From assembly GCA_037349105.1 (NCBI GenBank), contig JAYJMM010000113.1, positions 4,030,001 to 4,094,000 on the forward strand: DNA of 64,000 bases, read 5' to 3'. Both the position numbers and the translations under genes were made by a program. This DNA is from Limnomonas spitsbergensis (lineage: Eukaryota > Chlorophyta > Chlorophyceae > Chlamydomonadales). The stretch's first letter is position 1; each line of letters opens with the position of its first letter. Under the pieces are notes generated by a model. It ran no database searches and was not told the origin of the DNA. It saw nothing but the letters and a program-made list of their open reading frames with translations. Below are positions 1 to 9,955 of this stretch, piece after piece.

Positions 1-3000
1 CGAATCCTTACACCAATCTTAAATCACCATGCTATGATTTTTCTTCAATTTTTTTCTTTAAGCAAAGTGATTGTATCGCCAATTCATCATGTCACTACGG
101 TGATAAGAATAATAACTAACTTAACTTTCTTTAGGTCATAATAATAATAATGTGCCCTTTTTAAAACAAAAAATTGAAGAAATGGCAGTATGCAGCTCTG
201 CCCTCTCACCGTGCCGCACAATGGATGACGTGGGTGGTAGCGGACATCACCTCCTTCAACAAGACCACATCGCGCACGCCAAACGCGGGCCGCCAGCTGC
301 CGCTGCCGCTCCCATCACCACCACCATTGGACTGCCACCCAGATGTCCCTGCAGTACCAGCAGTACCGGCAGTACCAGCAGTACCAGCAGTACCGGCAGT
401 ACCGGCAGTACCAGCAGTACCAGCAGGACCGGCAGGACCGGCAGTACCAGCAGTGGGTGTAGTGCCTCCCAGGTCGCCCTCCAGTACCACCACCTTGGAG
501 GTTAGGGAGCTGAGGGTGTTGAGACCTGTGCCGGCCTCTGCGGCGGCGGCCACCGCTGCGGCGTGTGCGGCTTTTCGAACCAGCTGGAAGAGGGGGGAGT
601 GGAGGAGCAGCCTGCACAGGAATAATTAAATAAATGTATGTTAAGTGTACCGTATGGGGACTTATCAGTAAGCAATAAATAGGTTGGGGTTCAGGCCCTT
701 GGGGAGCAGCCTGTACAGGAAAAGTAACTTAATAAATAGGTTGGGGGTTTACAGGGACAACGAGATTAGAGCCGCTGCGGCGTGTGCGGCTTTTCGAACC
801 AGCTGGAAGAGGGGGGAGTGGAGGAGCAGCCTGCACAGGGGGGTTAAAAATAAATTTAATAAGAGGGGAGGGGGGACATAAATAATTGAAGAGGGAGGGG
901 GGGGGTACATTAAGGTGGGGAGATAACTTTGTATTTAATGAATAAATCGGGTAGGGCACTACTGGCAAGGGGTTATAAAATAGATTAGGTTTGGGCCTAG
1001 GAGGAGCAGCCTGCACAGGGAGAATAAATAAATTAAACGTAAACTAATGAATGGTGAACTAATATAAATTAATATGAATTGATATGTAAGGGCTCAAAGG
1101 GGACACAAAAATAAAAGAATACGTTTGGGATCTGCCAGTAAGGAGACAGATTACCTATTAACTAAGGATGGGTATATAATAGGTGACCTGTTCCACTGCC
1201 TATTGAATAATAGGGTAGGGTACAAAGGAAAAAAATAAAAATTTAATATAGCACAGGGCACTGCCAGTTAGGAGGTTTACAAGTAGGCAGGAGAAGCAGC
1301 CTGTGCAGGGGGACACTAATAAATGTGGCCACTCTTTATTGGCCGGACCTGCCTGGCCTGCCCCTACATGTTTTCTATTTCTTGCCCGGACCTGCCAGGC
1401 CTGCCCCTGCATGTTCACTCTTTCCTGGTCGGACCTGCCGGGCCTGCCTCTACCTGTTCACTCTTTCCTGGCCGGACAAGTCCGGCCTGCCCCTGCATGT
1501 TCACTCTTTCCTGGTCGGACCTGCCGGGCCTGCCTCTACCTGTTCACCCTTCCCTGGCCGGACAATTCGGGCCCGCCCCTGCATGTTCACTCTTTCCTGG
1601 TCGGATCTGCCGGGCCTGCCCCTACCTGTTCACTCTTTCCTGGCCGGACTTGCCAGGCCTTCCCCGGGCGAGAACATACACCTTGCACACTCCTGCAAAG
1701 GTATATAGGGATATTAGACAAGCAATTGAATAGATAATAATCCTGGACCCTGAACAGTGAATGCGCGGTAGGGAGGCAGGTGGGCAGGGATATTACACAA
1801 AGAAGAAGGCTACGCTCGTCTCTTTGTTGAGGACCCTAAAGTTGCGGTGTGACTGCCGGCCTGTGGGCTGGTAACGCAAACCTTGATCGACAGGTCGACC
1901 ACGCACCAGGTGGGTAGTGATTTCACACATGATGGAAATGGCGCGGACGCGGCCTAGGCCCATGCCGCGCTGTTTCCTTGACCCTCACGTCCCTGCGGGC
2001 CGTAGTTTTCTTTCTTTCTTTCTCACATGAATAAATAGACTAGCACTATCAACCCTTCATCCTGAATTGTCTGCACTGAACCCTGAAACCCAACACCCAC
2101 GGGGCATGGCTATCTGATGGACAAGAGGGGAGAGAGCTAGGAACAAGGGATACGGAATATGATAGTACCATACGGGTTGTTTACCAATACAGGACACAAG
2201 TGTGGATTTCCAGTAGGTGCACCGTAGTGGACTGTATCGATACAATGCAATACAATACAAGCCAATACCGCAATGCGCCTTTTTATTTGTTTCTTTGCGC
2301 AGCCAAACAGAAGTCAAAAAACGGCCGCGCAGCGGCACATTTTTATTTTACTTAAACGCCGCGCAGCAGGAAATTTAATTTAACATCAGGTATAATAATA
2401 TGAATTTCCGTCCGCGCAGCACTTTCAGCTTGTACAGTAAAACTCCCTGGCCGGTTTCTGGCCTCAGGAAACATGTGGCTATTGGGGCCCCGAATCGTCA
2501 GCAGTCGTCAGCACCAGTCTCTGCTCCCAGGATCGAGCTTCGCTATGGGGACTGGAGTAAGGATCAGTCGACGGATCTCAAATCAAACAGTCGCGCGCTA
2601 GGGCGCGGCCTTTTTTAACAAGTGCTGTTCTTAATTCATACCGCGCACCCCCAGCATAGTTGTTTGGGCACATGACTGACACGCCGCGCAGCGGCGATTT
2701 TTGAATTATTATTAGCGCGCACCCATGTTCGCGCACCCCAATAATTAATTAATTCGGAGCGAAGTCTCTGGCGTTTTACGGTACAATGCAACACGTATCC
2801 TGTGTGGCATCCTGTGAGTGCCTTGCAGAAATGTAAAATAAACACATAGGAGATTCATGCAAGGCAATGCGACACAAAGCAGATAGGTAGGGATTAAAAA
2901 AAATCATAAGGGCAACATCAACCCTCAGCCCTCAGCCCTCAACATCAAACCTCAACCCTCAGCCCTCAACCCTCAGCCCTCAGCCCTCAGCCCTCAACGC

Positions 3001-3013
3001 TCAGCCCTCAGCC

Positions 3014-3052
<39 letters not shown>

Positions 3053-3055
3053 GCC

Positions 3056-3118
<63 letters not shown>

Positions 3119-3174
3119 CTCAGCCCTCGGCCCTCGGCCCTCGGCCCTCAACCCTCAACCCTCAGCCCTCAGAC

Positions 3175-3213
<39 letters not shown>

Positions 3214-3244
3214 GCCCTCAGCCCTCAGCCCTCAACCCTCAGCC

Positions 3245-3318
<74 letters not shown>

Positions 3319-6192
3319 ACAGTCAACCCTCAACCCTCAACCCTCAACCCTCCGCCCTCAACCCTCAACCCTCAGCCCTCATCCCTCAACCCTCAACCCT
3401 CAGCCCTCAACCCTCAGCCTTCAACCCTCAACCCTCAACCCTCAGCCCTCAACCCTCAACCCTCAACCCGCATCGCCGCAGCTGCTGCCAAGGTTATATA
3501 TTAAGTAACATCTGTGTAAATGATTTACACTCACTTGAACACAACCGTAACAACTGCTCCAGAACCAGGCTGCCAAGGTTACCTTTAAGTAACTGCTCGG
3601 TAAATTATTTGCACTCAAAGAATCACGTCCGCTGTAACCGCCCCAGAACCAGGCTACCGAGGGTACCTTTGAGTAACTGCTCCAGACCCAAGCTGTCAAG
3701 ATTGCCTTTAGTAACTGCCCCAGAACCAGGCTGCCAAGGCTACCTTAAAGTTACTGTTCCAGATCCAAGCTGCCAAGGTTGCCTTAAAGTAACTGCTCCA
3801 GATCCAGGCTGCCAAGGTTACCTCTTAGTAACTGCTTTTGATCCAGGCTGCCGAGGTTTCCTTAAAGTATCTGCTCCAGATCCAGGCTGCCAAGGTTACC
3901 CTTTAGAAACTGCTTTAGATCCAGGCTGCCGAGGTTTCCTTTTAGTAACTGCTCCAGACACAGGCTGCCAAGGTTACCTTTTAGTAACTGCTTTAGATCC
4001 AGGCTGCTGAGGTTTCCTTTTAGTAAATGCTCATTACTTTATTCAAACTCACTGGGGCACGTCCGCAGTAAGTGCTCCAGGACCAGGCTGCGAAGGTTAC
4101 CTTTTATATATTGCTGTTCAACACCAAAATAAGGACTACCGAGGCAACCATTTAGTAACTGCTCCAGAACCAGGCTACGGACTATCTAGGCAACCTTTTA
4201 GTAACTGCTATGTGATTATTTACACTCACCAGGGCACTTCCGCAGTAACTGCTCCAGAACCAGGGTACAAACAGCCAAGGTTACCTTTTAGTAACTGCTC
4301 CAGAACCAGGTTGCCAAGGTGACCTTTTAGCAACTGCTCCAGAACCAGGCTGCCAAGGTTACATTTAAGCAACTGCTCCTGAACCAGGCTGTTAAAATAA
4401 CATATTAGTAACTGCTCCAGAACCAGGCTGCCAAGGATACCGTTAAGGAACTGCTATGTACTTAATTCACACCCACCTTGACAAGTCCGCAGAAACTGCT
4501 CCAGAACCAGGCTGCCAAGGTGTCCTGTTAGTAACTGCTCCAGACCAGGCTGCCAATGTTACATATTAGTAACTGCTCCTGAACCAGGCTTTTGAGGTTA
4601 CTCTCTTAGTAACTGCTCCAAAACCAGGCTGTCAAGGTGACCTTTAAGTAACTGCTATAGAACCAGGCTGTTGATGGTACCTTTTAGTAACTGATATGTA
4701 CATTATTTTCACTCACCAGGAACAGCTCCAGAACCAGGCTACTGAAGTTACCTTACAGTAACCGCTTTGTATGCTATTCACACACCAGGACTTGACTCGA
4801 CAAACTCAAGAAAGATAGACAGCTATGCCCTATCAGGGCGTGGATGTTAAGGAAACAGTGCAGCTTGGGTCCGTAAGAAAGAGAGAAACTACGCCCTATT
4901 AGGGCGCGGAGGTTAGGGAAACAATGCAGCTTGGGGCCGTAGCCATATCCGCGCCCTTCCACACACTCACCAGGACATCTCCTTAGTAACAGCTTCAGAG
5001 TCAGGCCACCGAGGTGATCTGTTAGTAACTGCCGTTCGACACACTCACCAGGACATCTCCTTAGTAACAGCTTCAGAGTCAGGCCACCGAGGTGATCTGT
5101 TAGTAACTGCCGTTCGACACACTCACCAGGACATCTCCTTAGTAACAGCTTCAGAGTCAGGCCACGGATGTGATATGTTAGTAACTGCCGTTCGACACAC
5201 TCACCAGGGCAAGTCCGCAGTAACTGCTCCAAGACCAGGCTGCCAAGGTAGCCGGTACATCCAGTCAGCAGCACCACGCCGCTCTCCAGACTGCGACGGA
5301 TGGAGAGCTGAGGCATGCCCTTCCCATCGCTGAGGCTGCCGTTGCTGCTGGGGCAGCGGTTACCGCTGTTTTCACCTCCGCCACCACCCTTCCCATCGCC
5401 GCGGTTGCCGTGGCTGCCGTTGCTGCCATTCTCCACTCCGCCACCACCCTTCCCATTTTCGCGGCTGCCGTTGCTGCTGCCGCTACTAGTGCAAGGCTTA
5501 TCAAACGGTTTCTTGGCCGTTTCGAGACCTTGACTCTGAAGGATCTGGTCAAAGAGGTTCTGCACCTCCTCTTCCTCCTCCTCCTCCTCCTCCTCCCCCT
5601 CCCCCTCCTCATGCTGCCCCTGCTCCTGCCAATGTTCCTGCTGCTGCTCTCGCTCCTGCTCCTTCTCCTGCACCCGCTGCTGCTCCTCCTCCTCCTGCTT
5701 CTGCTTCTGCTTTATGCCCTCTCGCTGCTGTGGCTGCTGCGGCGGCAGCGGCGGCGCCGCCGGCGGCGTATTTTCAGCCTCCCTCAACATCACTGGCACT
5801 TCAGGTAAAGACTCGAAATCCGGAGCTGCAGAATATGCCACATCCGCCAAATCTGCAGAGTATGCCACTTCATCCGACTCCGGCGCATCCACCACTGCTA
5901 CTGCAATCACTATTGACTGACAGCCAGGCACTGCCGTGCTTGTCCCGTTCACCGCCTTAACTCCTGACTGAGTGCTGGTCAGGTGGGTGGGTGGTGACGA
6001 GTGAGTGCTGCTTCCGCCTGGTACCGTCTTGCCTGCCCCGGTCACTGACTTCTCTCCTGACTGGCTGCCTGGTGCCTGGTTCTGACTGCCTTGTGCCTTG
6101 TGCCTGGGGCCTGGGGCCATAGTCTGAGAGGCAAGGCGGCGGCCATCAACTGATGTCGCACCTAGCTCCAGATCGCCAGCTGCTGACAGCAT
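1..6192 (-). CDS. fatty acyl-CoA reductase-like protein, 5' part (3' end outside window)
   Basis: Two coding exons are readable: 5205-6192 (ATG at 6190-6192, ends phase 1 at CCTG|GTGAGT) and 210-611 (acceptor TGTGCAG|G, ends GCACG|GTGAGA). The first encodes about 300 residues of low-complexity N-terminal extension (Gln/Glu-rich coiled-coil-like stretch, then Gly/Ser/Asn-rich) followed by a Rossmann NAD(P)H motif TGCTGYLG at about residues 310-317 and LEQLLRTCP. The second continues with LLHSPLFQLVR, KVVVLEGDL and HVIHCAA, the order found in the NAD-binding-4 domain of fatty acyl-CoA reductases, which reduce acyl-CoA to fatty alcohol. The phases of the two exons do not join (1 versus 2) and the usual VxxLxR segment is absent, so a short exon between them was missed. 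The YxxxK catalytic part would lie left of position 1. A thioester reductase is less likely because of the HSPLF motif. An upstream first exon is possible (ATG near 7167). Introns are filled with copies of the exon edges. Confidence 0.75.
352..453 (-). repeat. in-frame 9-bp coding repeat in the reductase exon
   Basis: About eleven copies of a 9-bp unit (GCAGTACCA/GCAGTACCG on +) lie inside the coding exon 210-611. On the coding strand they add a run of Thr-Ala-Gly and Pro-Ala-Gly tripeptides between the conserved VVVLEGDL strand and the following FGVRDVVLL helix. The period keeps the frame, so this looks like an expanded loop rather than an intron. Confidence 0.8.
609..1313 (-). repeat. duplicated 5' exon edge plus acceptor upstream of reductase exon 210-611
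   Basis: The first bases of the exon and its acceptor (coding strand CTGTGCAG|GCTGCTCCTCC) recur at about 702-720, 772-839, 1001-1020 and 1287-1313, all on the intron side and in the same orientation. The copy at 772-839 is identical to 553-620 over 68 bases, reaching well into coding sequence. The others keep only about 20 bases round the acceptor. Confidence 0.8.
1330..1675. repeat. 43-bp tandem repeat
   Basis: About seven to eight copies of a 43-bp unit containing TGTTCACTCTTTCCTGG followed by a CCGGACCTGCC-type block; unit starts at 1412, 1455, 1498 and 1541 are exactly 43 apart. The period is not a multiple of three, so open frames appear in all three + frames; these are artefacts of the repeat. 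It lies in an intron of the reductase gene. Confidence 0.85.
1925..2030 (-). repeat. dispersed repeat, GAAACAGCGCGGCC family, reverse copy
   Basis: Contains GCCGCGCTGTTTCCTTGACC, a CCCTGCGGG stretch and a CTTT run. The same block in the other orientation is at 57795-57890, two divergent copies are at 4795-4960, and a decayed one is near 30985-31040. No coding potential seen; class unknown. Confidence 0.55.
2281..2775. other. intronic stretch with GCCGCGCAGCGGC palindromic motifs in AT-rich DNA
   Basis: Several near-copies of GCCGCGCAGC(GGC) and GCGCGCACCC occur (about 2285-2410 and 2640-2750), separated by AT-rich sequence such as TAATTAATTAATT. No exon of the reductase and no other gene was recognised here. 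Confidence 0.4.
2925..3472. repeat. heptamer array CCCTCAA/CCCTCAG, telomere-like
   Basis: About 75 head-to-tail copies of a 7-bp unit, mostly CCCTCAA and CCCTCAG with scattered CCCTCGG and CTCTCAA variants. The reverse complement, TTGAGGG, differs by one base from the TTTAGGG telomere unit of plants and many green algae. It sits inside the reductase intron, so it is internal rather than a chromosome end. Confidence 0.9.
3520..4775 (-). repeat. 39-bp array derived from the 3' edge of the reductase Rossmann exon
   Basis: Some 25-30 degenerate copies of a 39-bp unit (for example CTGCTCCAGAACCAGGCTGC on +). On the coding strand the unit reads as GNLGSLVLEQLL-like residues, which is the authentic exon sequence GYLGSLVLEQLL ending at 5205. 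About every 180-240 bp (near 3525, 4040, 4215, 4460, 4700) a copy is followed by a recognisable donor, CACTCACCAGG on +, giving a higher-order repeat. The array is intronic. Confidence 0.85.
4795..4960 (+). repeat. dispersed repeat, two tandem copies of the GAAACAGCGCGGCC family
   Basis: Two adjoining copies of a block running ...ACGCCCTAT(C/T)AGGGCG, GGTTA(G)GGAAACA(G/A)TGCAGC, TTGGG(T/G)CCGTA. Related blocks are at 1925-2030 and 57795-57890. It is inserted between the 39-bp and 78-bp arrays of the reductase intron. Confidence 0.55.
4962..5204 (-). repeat. 78-bp tandem repeat of the donor region of exon 5205-6192
   Basis: Unit starts at 4962, 5040, 5118 and 5196 are exactly 78 apart. Each unit carries the splice donor (coding strand CCTG|GTGAGTGTGT) together with a degenerate copy of the last exon bases. 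Because 78 is divisible by three, translation stays open through all copies and repeats a CPGEC motif, although it is intron sequence. Confidence 0.85.
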
Positions 6193-6239
6193 GATAGACT
6201 CTGTCTGTCTGGGGGGGGTTAAGGGGAGGGAGGGGGGGG

Positions 6240-7035
6240 GGCAGGCTGGAGGAACTCTGGCTGCAGGTAAGAAGGAGACCTGCATGGTGGGTGGGTGGGT
6301 GAGTGGGTGGTGGGTGAGTGGTTAGGATGGGGTGGTGGTAGGAGGTATAGGCTGGTGTAACCCTGGCTGCGGGTAGTGGGAGATCTGCATGGTGGGTGGG
6401 TGGGTGGGTGCATGCGTGGGTGGGTGGTAGGTGGGTGAGTGAGTGGGTGGGTGAGTGAGTGGGGTGGGGTGGGTGGTGACAAACGAGTGCTGCTTCTGGG
6501 TGAGCAACAGAGCATGGTCTGTGTATGCGGGGGGGGGGGGGAGTGGGGTAAAGCTGGCGTAACGCTGGCTGCAGGTTGTAGGACACCCGCATGCTGGTGG
6601 GTGGGTGGGGGTAGGAGTGGGGTATGGCTGGCGTAAAACTGACTGTAGGTCGTAAGACACCCGTATACTGGTGTGTGGGTGGGTGGGTGGTGGTGGTAGG
6701 AGTGGGGCAAGGCTGGCATAACCCTGGCTGTCAGACGTAGGACACCCGTACACTGCTTAGTGGGTGGGTGGGTGAATGAGTGGGTGCGTGAGTGGGTGGA
6801 TGGGTGGGTGGGTGGTGGTAGGAGTGGGGTAAGGCTGGAGTAACGCTGGCTGTAGGTCGTAGGACACCCGCATGCTGGTGGGTGAGTGAATGGATGGGTG
6901 GTAGGAGGGGTAAAGCTGGAGTAACTCTGGATGCAGGGTGTAGGGTCCAACCTGCATGGTGGGTGGGTGGGTGATGGCAAGAAGTGGGTGGGTGGGTGGG
7001 TGGGTGGGTGGGTGAGTGGGTGGGTGGTGGTGGCA
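6240..7035 (-). repeat. acceptor-like tandem units separated by GGGT runs upstream of the reductase exon
   Basis: Seven or so units of about 55 bp (near 6240, 6350, 6555, 6630, 6710, 6835 and 6912) each contain GCTGGxGTAACxCTGGCTGCAGGT on + in varying form, i.e. on the coding strand a CCTGCAG|CCAG acceptor-like site. The unit nearest the gene adjoins exon 5205-6192. Between units are long (GGGT)n tracts, densest at 6958-7030, which could form G-quadruplexes. Whether the unit at 6240-6290 is a used acceptor or 5' UTR is not certain. Confidence 0.65.
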
Positions 7036-7044
7036 AGAAGTGAG

Positions 7045-9595
7045 TGCTGCCACCAGAAGAGTGTCGTATGAACATGGCAGGGTAGGGGATGTGTGGATTT
7101 CGTCTAGGATGCCGCACATCGTGCTGTTGGAAGTTGGAACAGTGACCACATGGGAAATGGCCTCCATAAGAGTGCATGCACCTCAACGCACCGACCCTGG
7201 CAGCAGCGCTCGTTTACGGCATTGGCGCCATTCGCGCAACGGCCGGCAACGACGTTTACGGGGCGTGGGCAGTGACTGCCGTGGACGACTGAAATGTCGT
7301 AGGGGGGTGAATCGTGATACCTCTGGTTATGTGCTCTGAACACACAAGTAGATCTCCATTCCATGCGCGTGGTCTCGATCCGAGTTTTCTATGGTCTACA
7401 TGTGCAGTCTACATGTGCAGTTAACTATACAGTTTTAGGTATGGTCTACAATTATATGTCTGGTCTATATGTATGGGTATGGTCTACTATTACAGGTATT
7501 TTCCATAGGTATAGACCGTGCCAGGCCGTCCCCGCATAGTCCGCATCGTATGTAGTAAGTATGTCTTCAGGTCCGCATTTGCTTCTTTGGACTTGCAGCC
7601 TCTAAGCTGACCTCTAAGAGTGGCTTACATTTCCTGGGGACCGAATCTAGATGCCGCTGGTTACTACAAGCAACGCAATCCCAGGTATCTTTGACAGGCC
7701 ATCCGCACCGACTTGCACCGTTCACCCTGATCACACAATTAGCTCGCATCGCCCGATCAACGACTGACCTGGTTTTTCAGCTGACGGCGTTCGGCAATCC
7801 AAAGCAAGCGGAGAGGGTCGGTTGAATCGCCAACAGCAGCCGTCGCAGGTAAAGACGGAAGAATCAGATGTAAGTCTGGAATGGGCCGAAGAAGCCGAAG
7901 AAGTATCCGAGGGGAATCCGAAGTGAGCCTAGGGATAGATGTAGTCCGAATGAAATGAGCCGAAGAAGCCGAAGACACCGAAGAAGCCGAAGAAGTATCA
8001 GATGGAAGTCCGAAATAGGCCGAACTGACGACGCCACTGCCGCATAGAGGTAGCCAGAAAATACTGTAATTACGTGGCGGTGCGAGAATCAAGAAGGGGA
8101 TGCTGTTAGAGTCATCATCGGCCGCTCGGTTCGGGCGCGCAAGCAGCTGCATTGAGGGATGGTCGACAGAATGACAGCCGAGGCCACACGCGGCCATCAT
8201 TCAAGGCCGAACCAACTGACCAGTCATTTACTGATGATACATGCGTTAGACATACATGTACTGATGACGCATGCACAGGCAGCGCAAAGAAATAAATTAA
8301 TCGGCGAATGCATGCAACCCGTGGCAGTAGTGGCAGCCATGTGCGGGACTGTCCAACTGTATCGGGGGTCAACTAAATGATGGTACGCTGCTGGGCTGTC
8401 TGGCATCAATATATCCGAATATCTGAATTTATCTATCAACTCCCTGCTACTCCAGCCACCAAAAATTAAAGTCTGGTCCTAGTCTGTGAGCACACTTTGC
8501 CATCCTTAATCCACGCCTTAAAACGGAGTTCCTTACTTTTCCAGGCCTGTTGGCATTTCCCCCCTCAAGCCCCATGCATCTGAGCTTTAAATGAGTCTAA
8601 CAGTCCATACCTAAGAAGCTCGACATCTGTTGCAGCCTTGTCAGAATACCAGAGTAAATTAAGAGCACCGTATCCCCCCTATGGCCTAAGACCTCTTCAA
8701 TCTGGCAGCTATCTATATTTATTTATCATTCGACACCCCCTGATATTTCTGGTTGCCTTGTGCATGGTACCTGCACTTGAGCGTCATTCCTGGCTGTCTG
8801 GAGGGCGGTGGCGGTGGCTGGGGATGGGTCGCGCTTCCTGTCATATTTTGCGTTGTTGTTTTTCATTGAGATAAAAAAAAACATAGTCTGCGACAAACAG
8901 GAGCACTGGCGCCACGTCAAGGATAAAAGGAAAGGCAAACAAAATCCGTCCACACTGCCGGCCACTTTTCGACCCCCGGCCGGCCAGGACCGGCCAAAAG
9001 AATACCCTTCGCGTCAAAGAAACCGGCTACTTGGCTACCCCCCGGCCCTTCCCTGGGGCTGGGGAAAATGGTAACTTTATAGGGGGGGGGGAAGAGAAGT
9101 TACCGCTTGTAGGGCGTAGGGGGGCGTCGAAGACTCGCAACCTCTTGAGGCATTGGTAACCTTTGATCTACCAGATATATTGTCAGAGGACTGAGCTGCG
9201 CCAAGGAGCAAGCGTTTTCAAAATGGCAGCTAAGGTATGCCGGGTGTCGGTCAACCTCATGCCCTCGAATGAAGAGCCTATGACTGCGCACCACATTGTT
9301 GATCTGTGGGTGCTTCTGCTACTGTTCAGCTACAAGAAAGCCTTATGCCTGCTCGTTTTGGAGCATAAAGCCTTGCTGCTTGGGTCACCGGCCGTAGGCC
9401 AGTCAAAGTTTGTTCCCCATCGGCGCCGTGCTGGCCGCCTGGTGGTATGTGCAATAACAAATAAGCAGTGACGTGCATGCATGCACGCATAGTTCAAGAA
9501 CTGCATGACCTATGCCGGATGCACCTTCGCTTGAGATGGACAAGTCCCATTGAATCCATGGTTGCATGGCAAAGGCCAGCATGAATTCTGGGTCG
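7045..9595. other. no gene recognised
   Basis: Only short shadow frames are present. A minus-strand frame starting with ATG at 7165-7167 could be a leading exon of the reductase but has no clear donor. At 7870-8000 a GCCGAAGAAGCC motif is irregularly repeated. The 9223-9471 plus frame (starts MAAKVCRVSVNLM) has no family signature. Confidence 0.4.
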
Positions 9596-9596
9596 C

Positions 9597-9955
9597 ATGG
9601 CTGCATGGATCCCTGGGCTGCATGGCAGCATGGATCCCTGGAGTGCATGGATCCCTGGGCTGCAGGGCAGCATGGATCTCTGGAGTGCATGGATCCCTGG
9701 GCTGCATGGCAGCATGGATCTCTGGAGTGCATGGATCCCTGGGCTGCATGGCAGCATGGATCCCTGGAGTGCATGGATCCCTGGGCTGCATGGCAGCATG
9801 GATCCCTGGAGTGCATGGATCCCTGGGCTGCATGGCAGCATGGATCTCTGGAGTGCATGGATCCCTGGAGTGCATGGATCCCTGGGCTGCATGGCAGCAT
9901 GGATCTCTGGAGTGCATGGATCCCTGGAGTGCATGGATCCCTGGGCTGCAGAGAT
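9597..9955. repeat. 42-bp minisatellite with GGATCC sites
   Basis: About eight copies of a 42-bp unit containing CTGGGCTGCATGGCAGCATG and two GGATC(C/T) motifs; CTGGGC recurs at 9613 and 9655 and onward. Since 42 is divisible by three all six frames stay open, producing spurious 130-165 codon ORFs on both strands. A degenerate relative lies at about 10640-10790. Confidence 0.9.

Noticed and set aside
4774..5204. Reductase coding sequence continuing to 4774 with repeated CPGEC peptides
   Set aside because: Each repeat contains a consensus GTGAGT donor; the open frame results from the 78-bp period divisible by three.
6219..6980. 253-codon His/Pro/Thr-rich frame on -
   Set aside because: Translation of GGGT runs and acceptor-like units; composition is that of the repeat.
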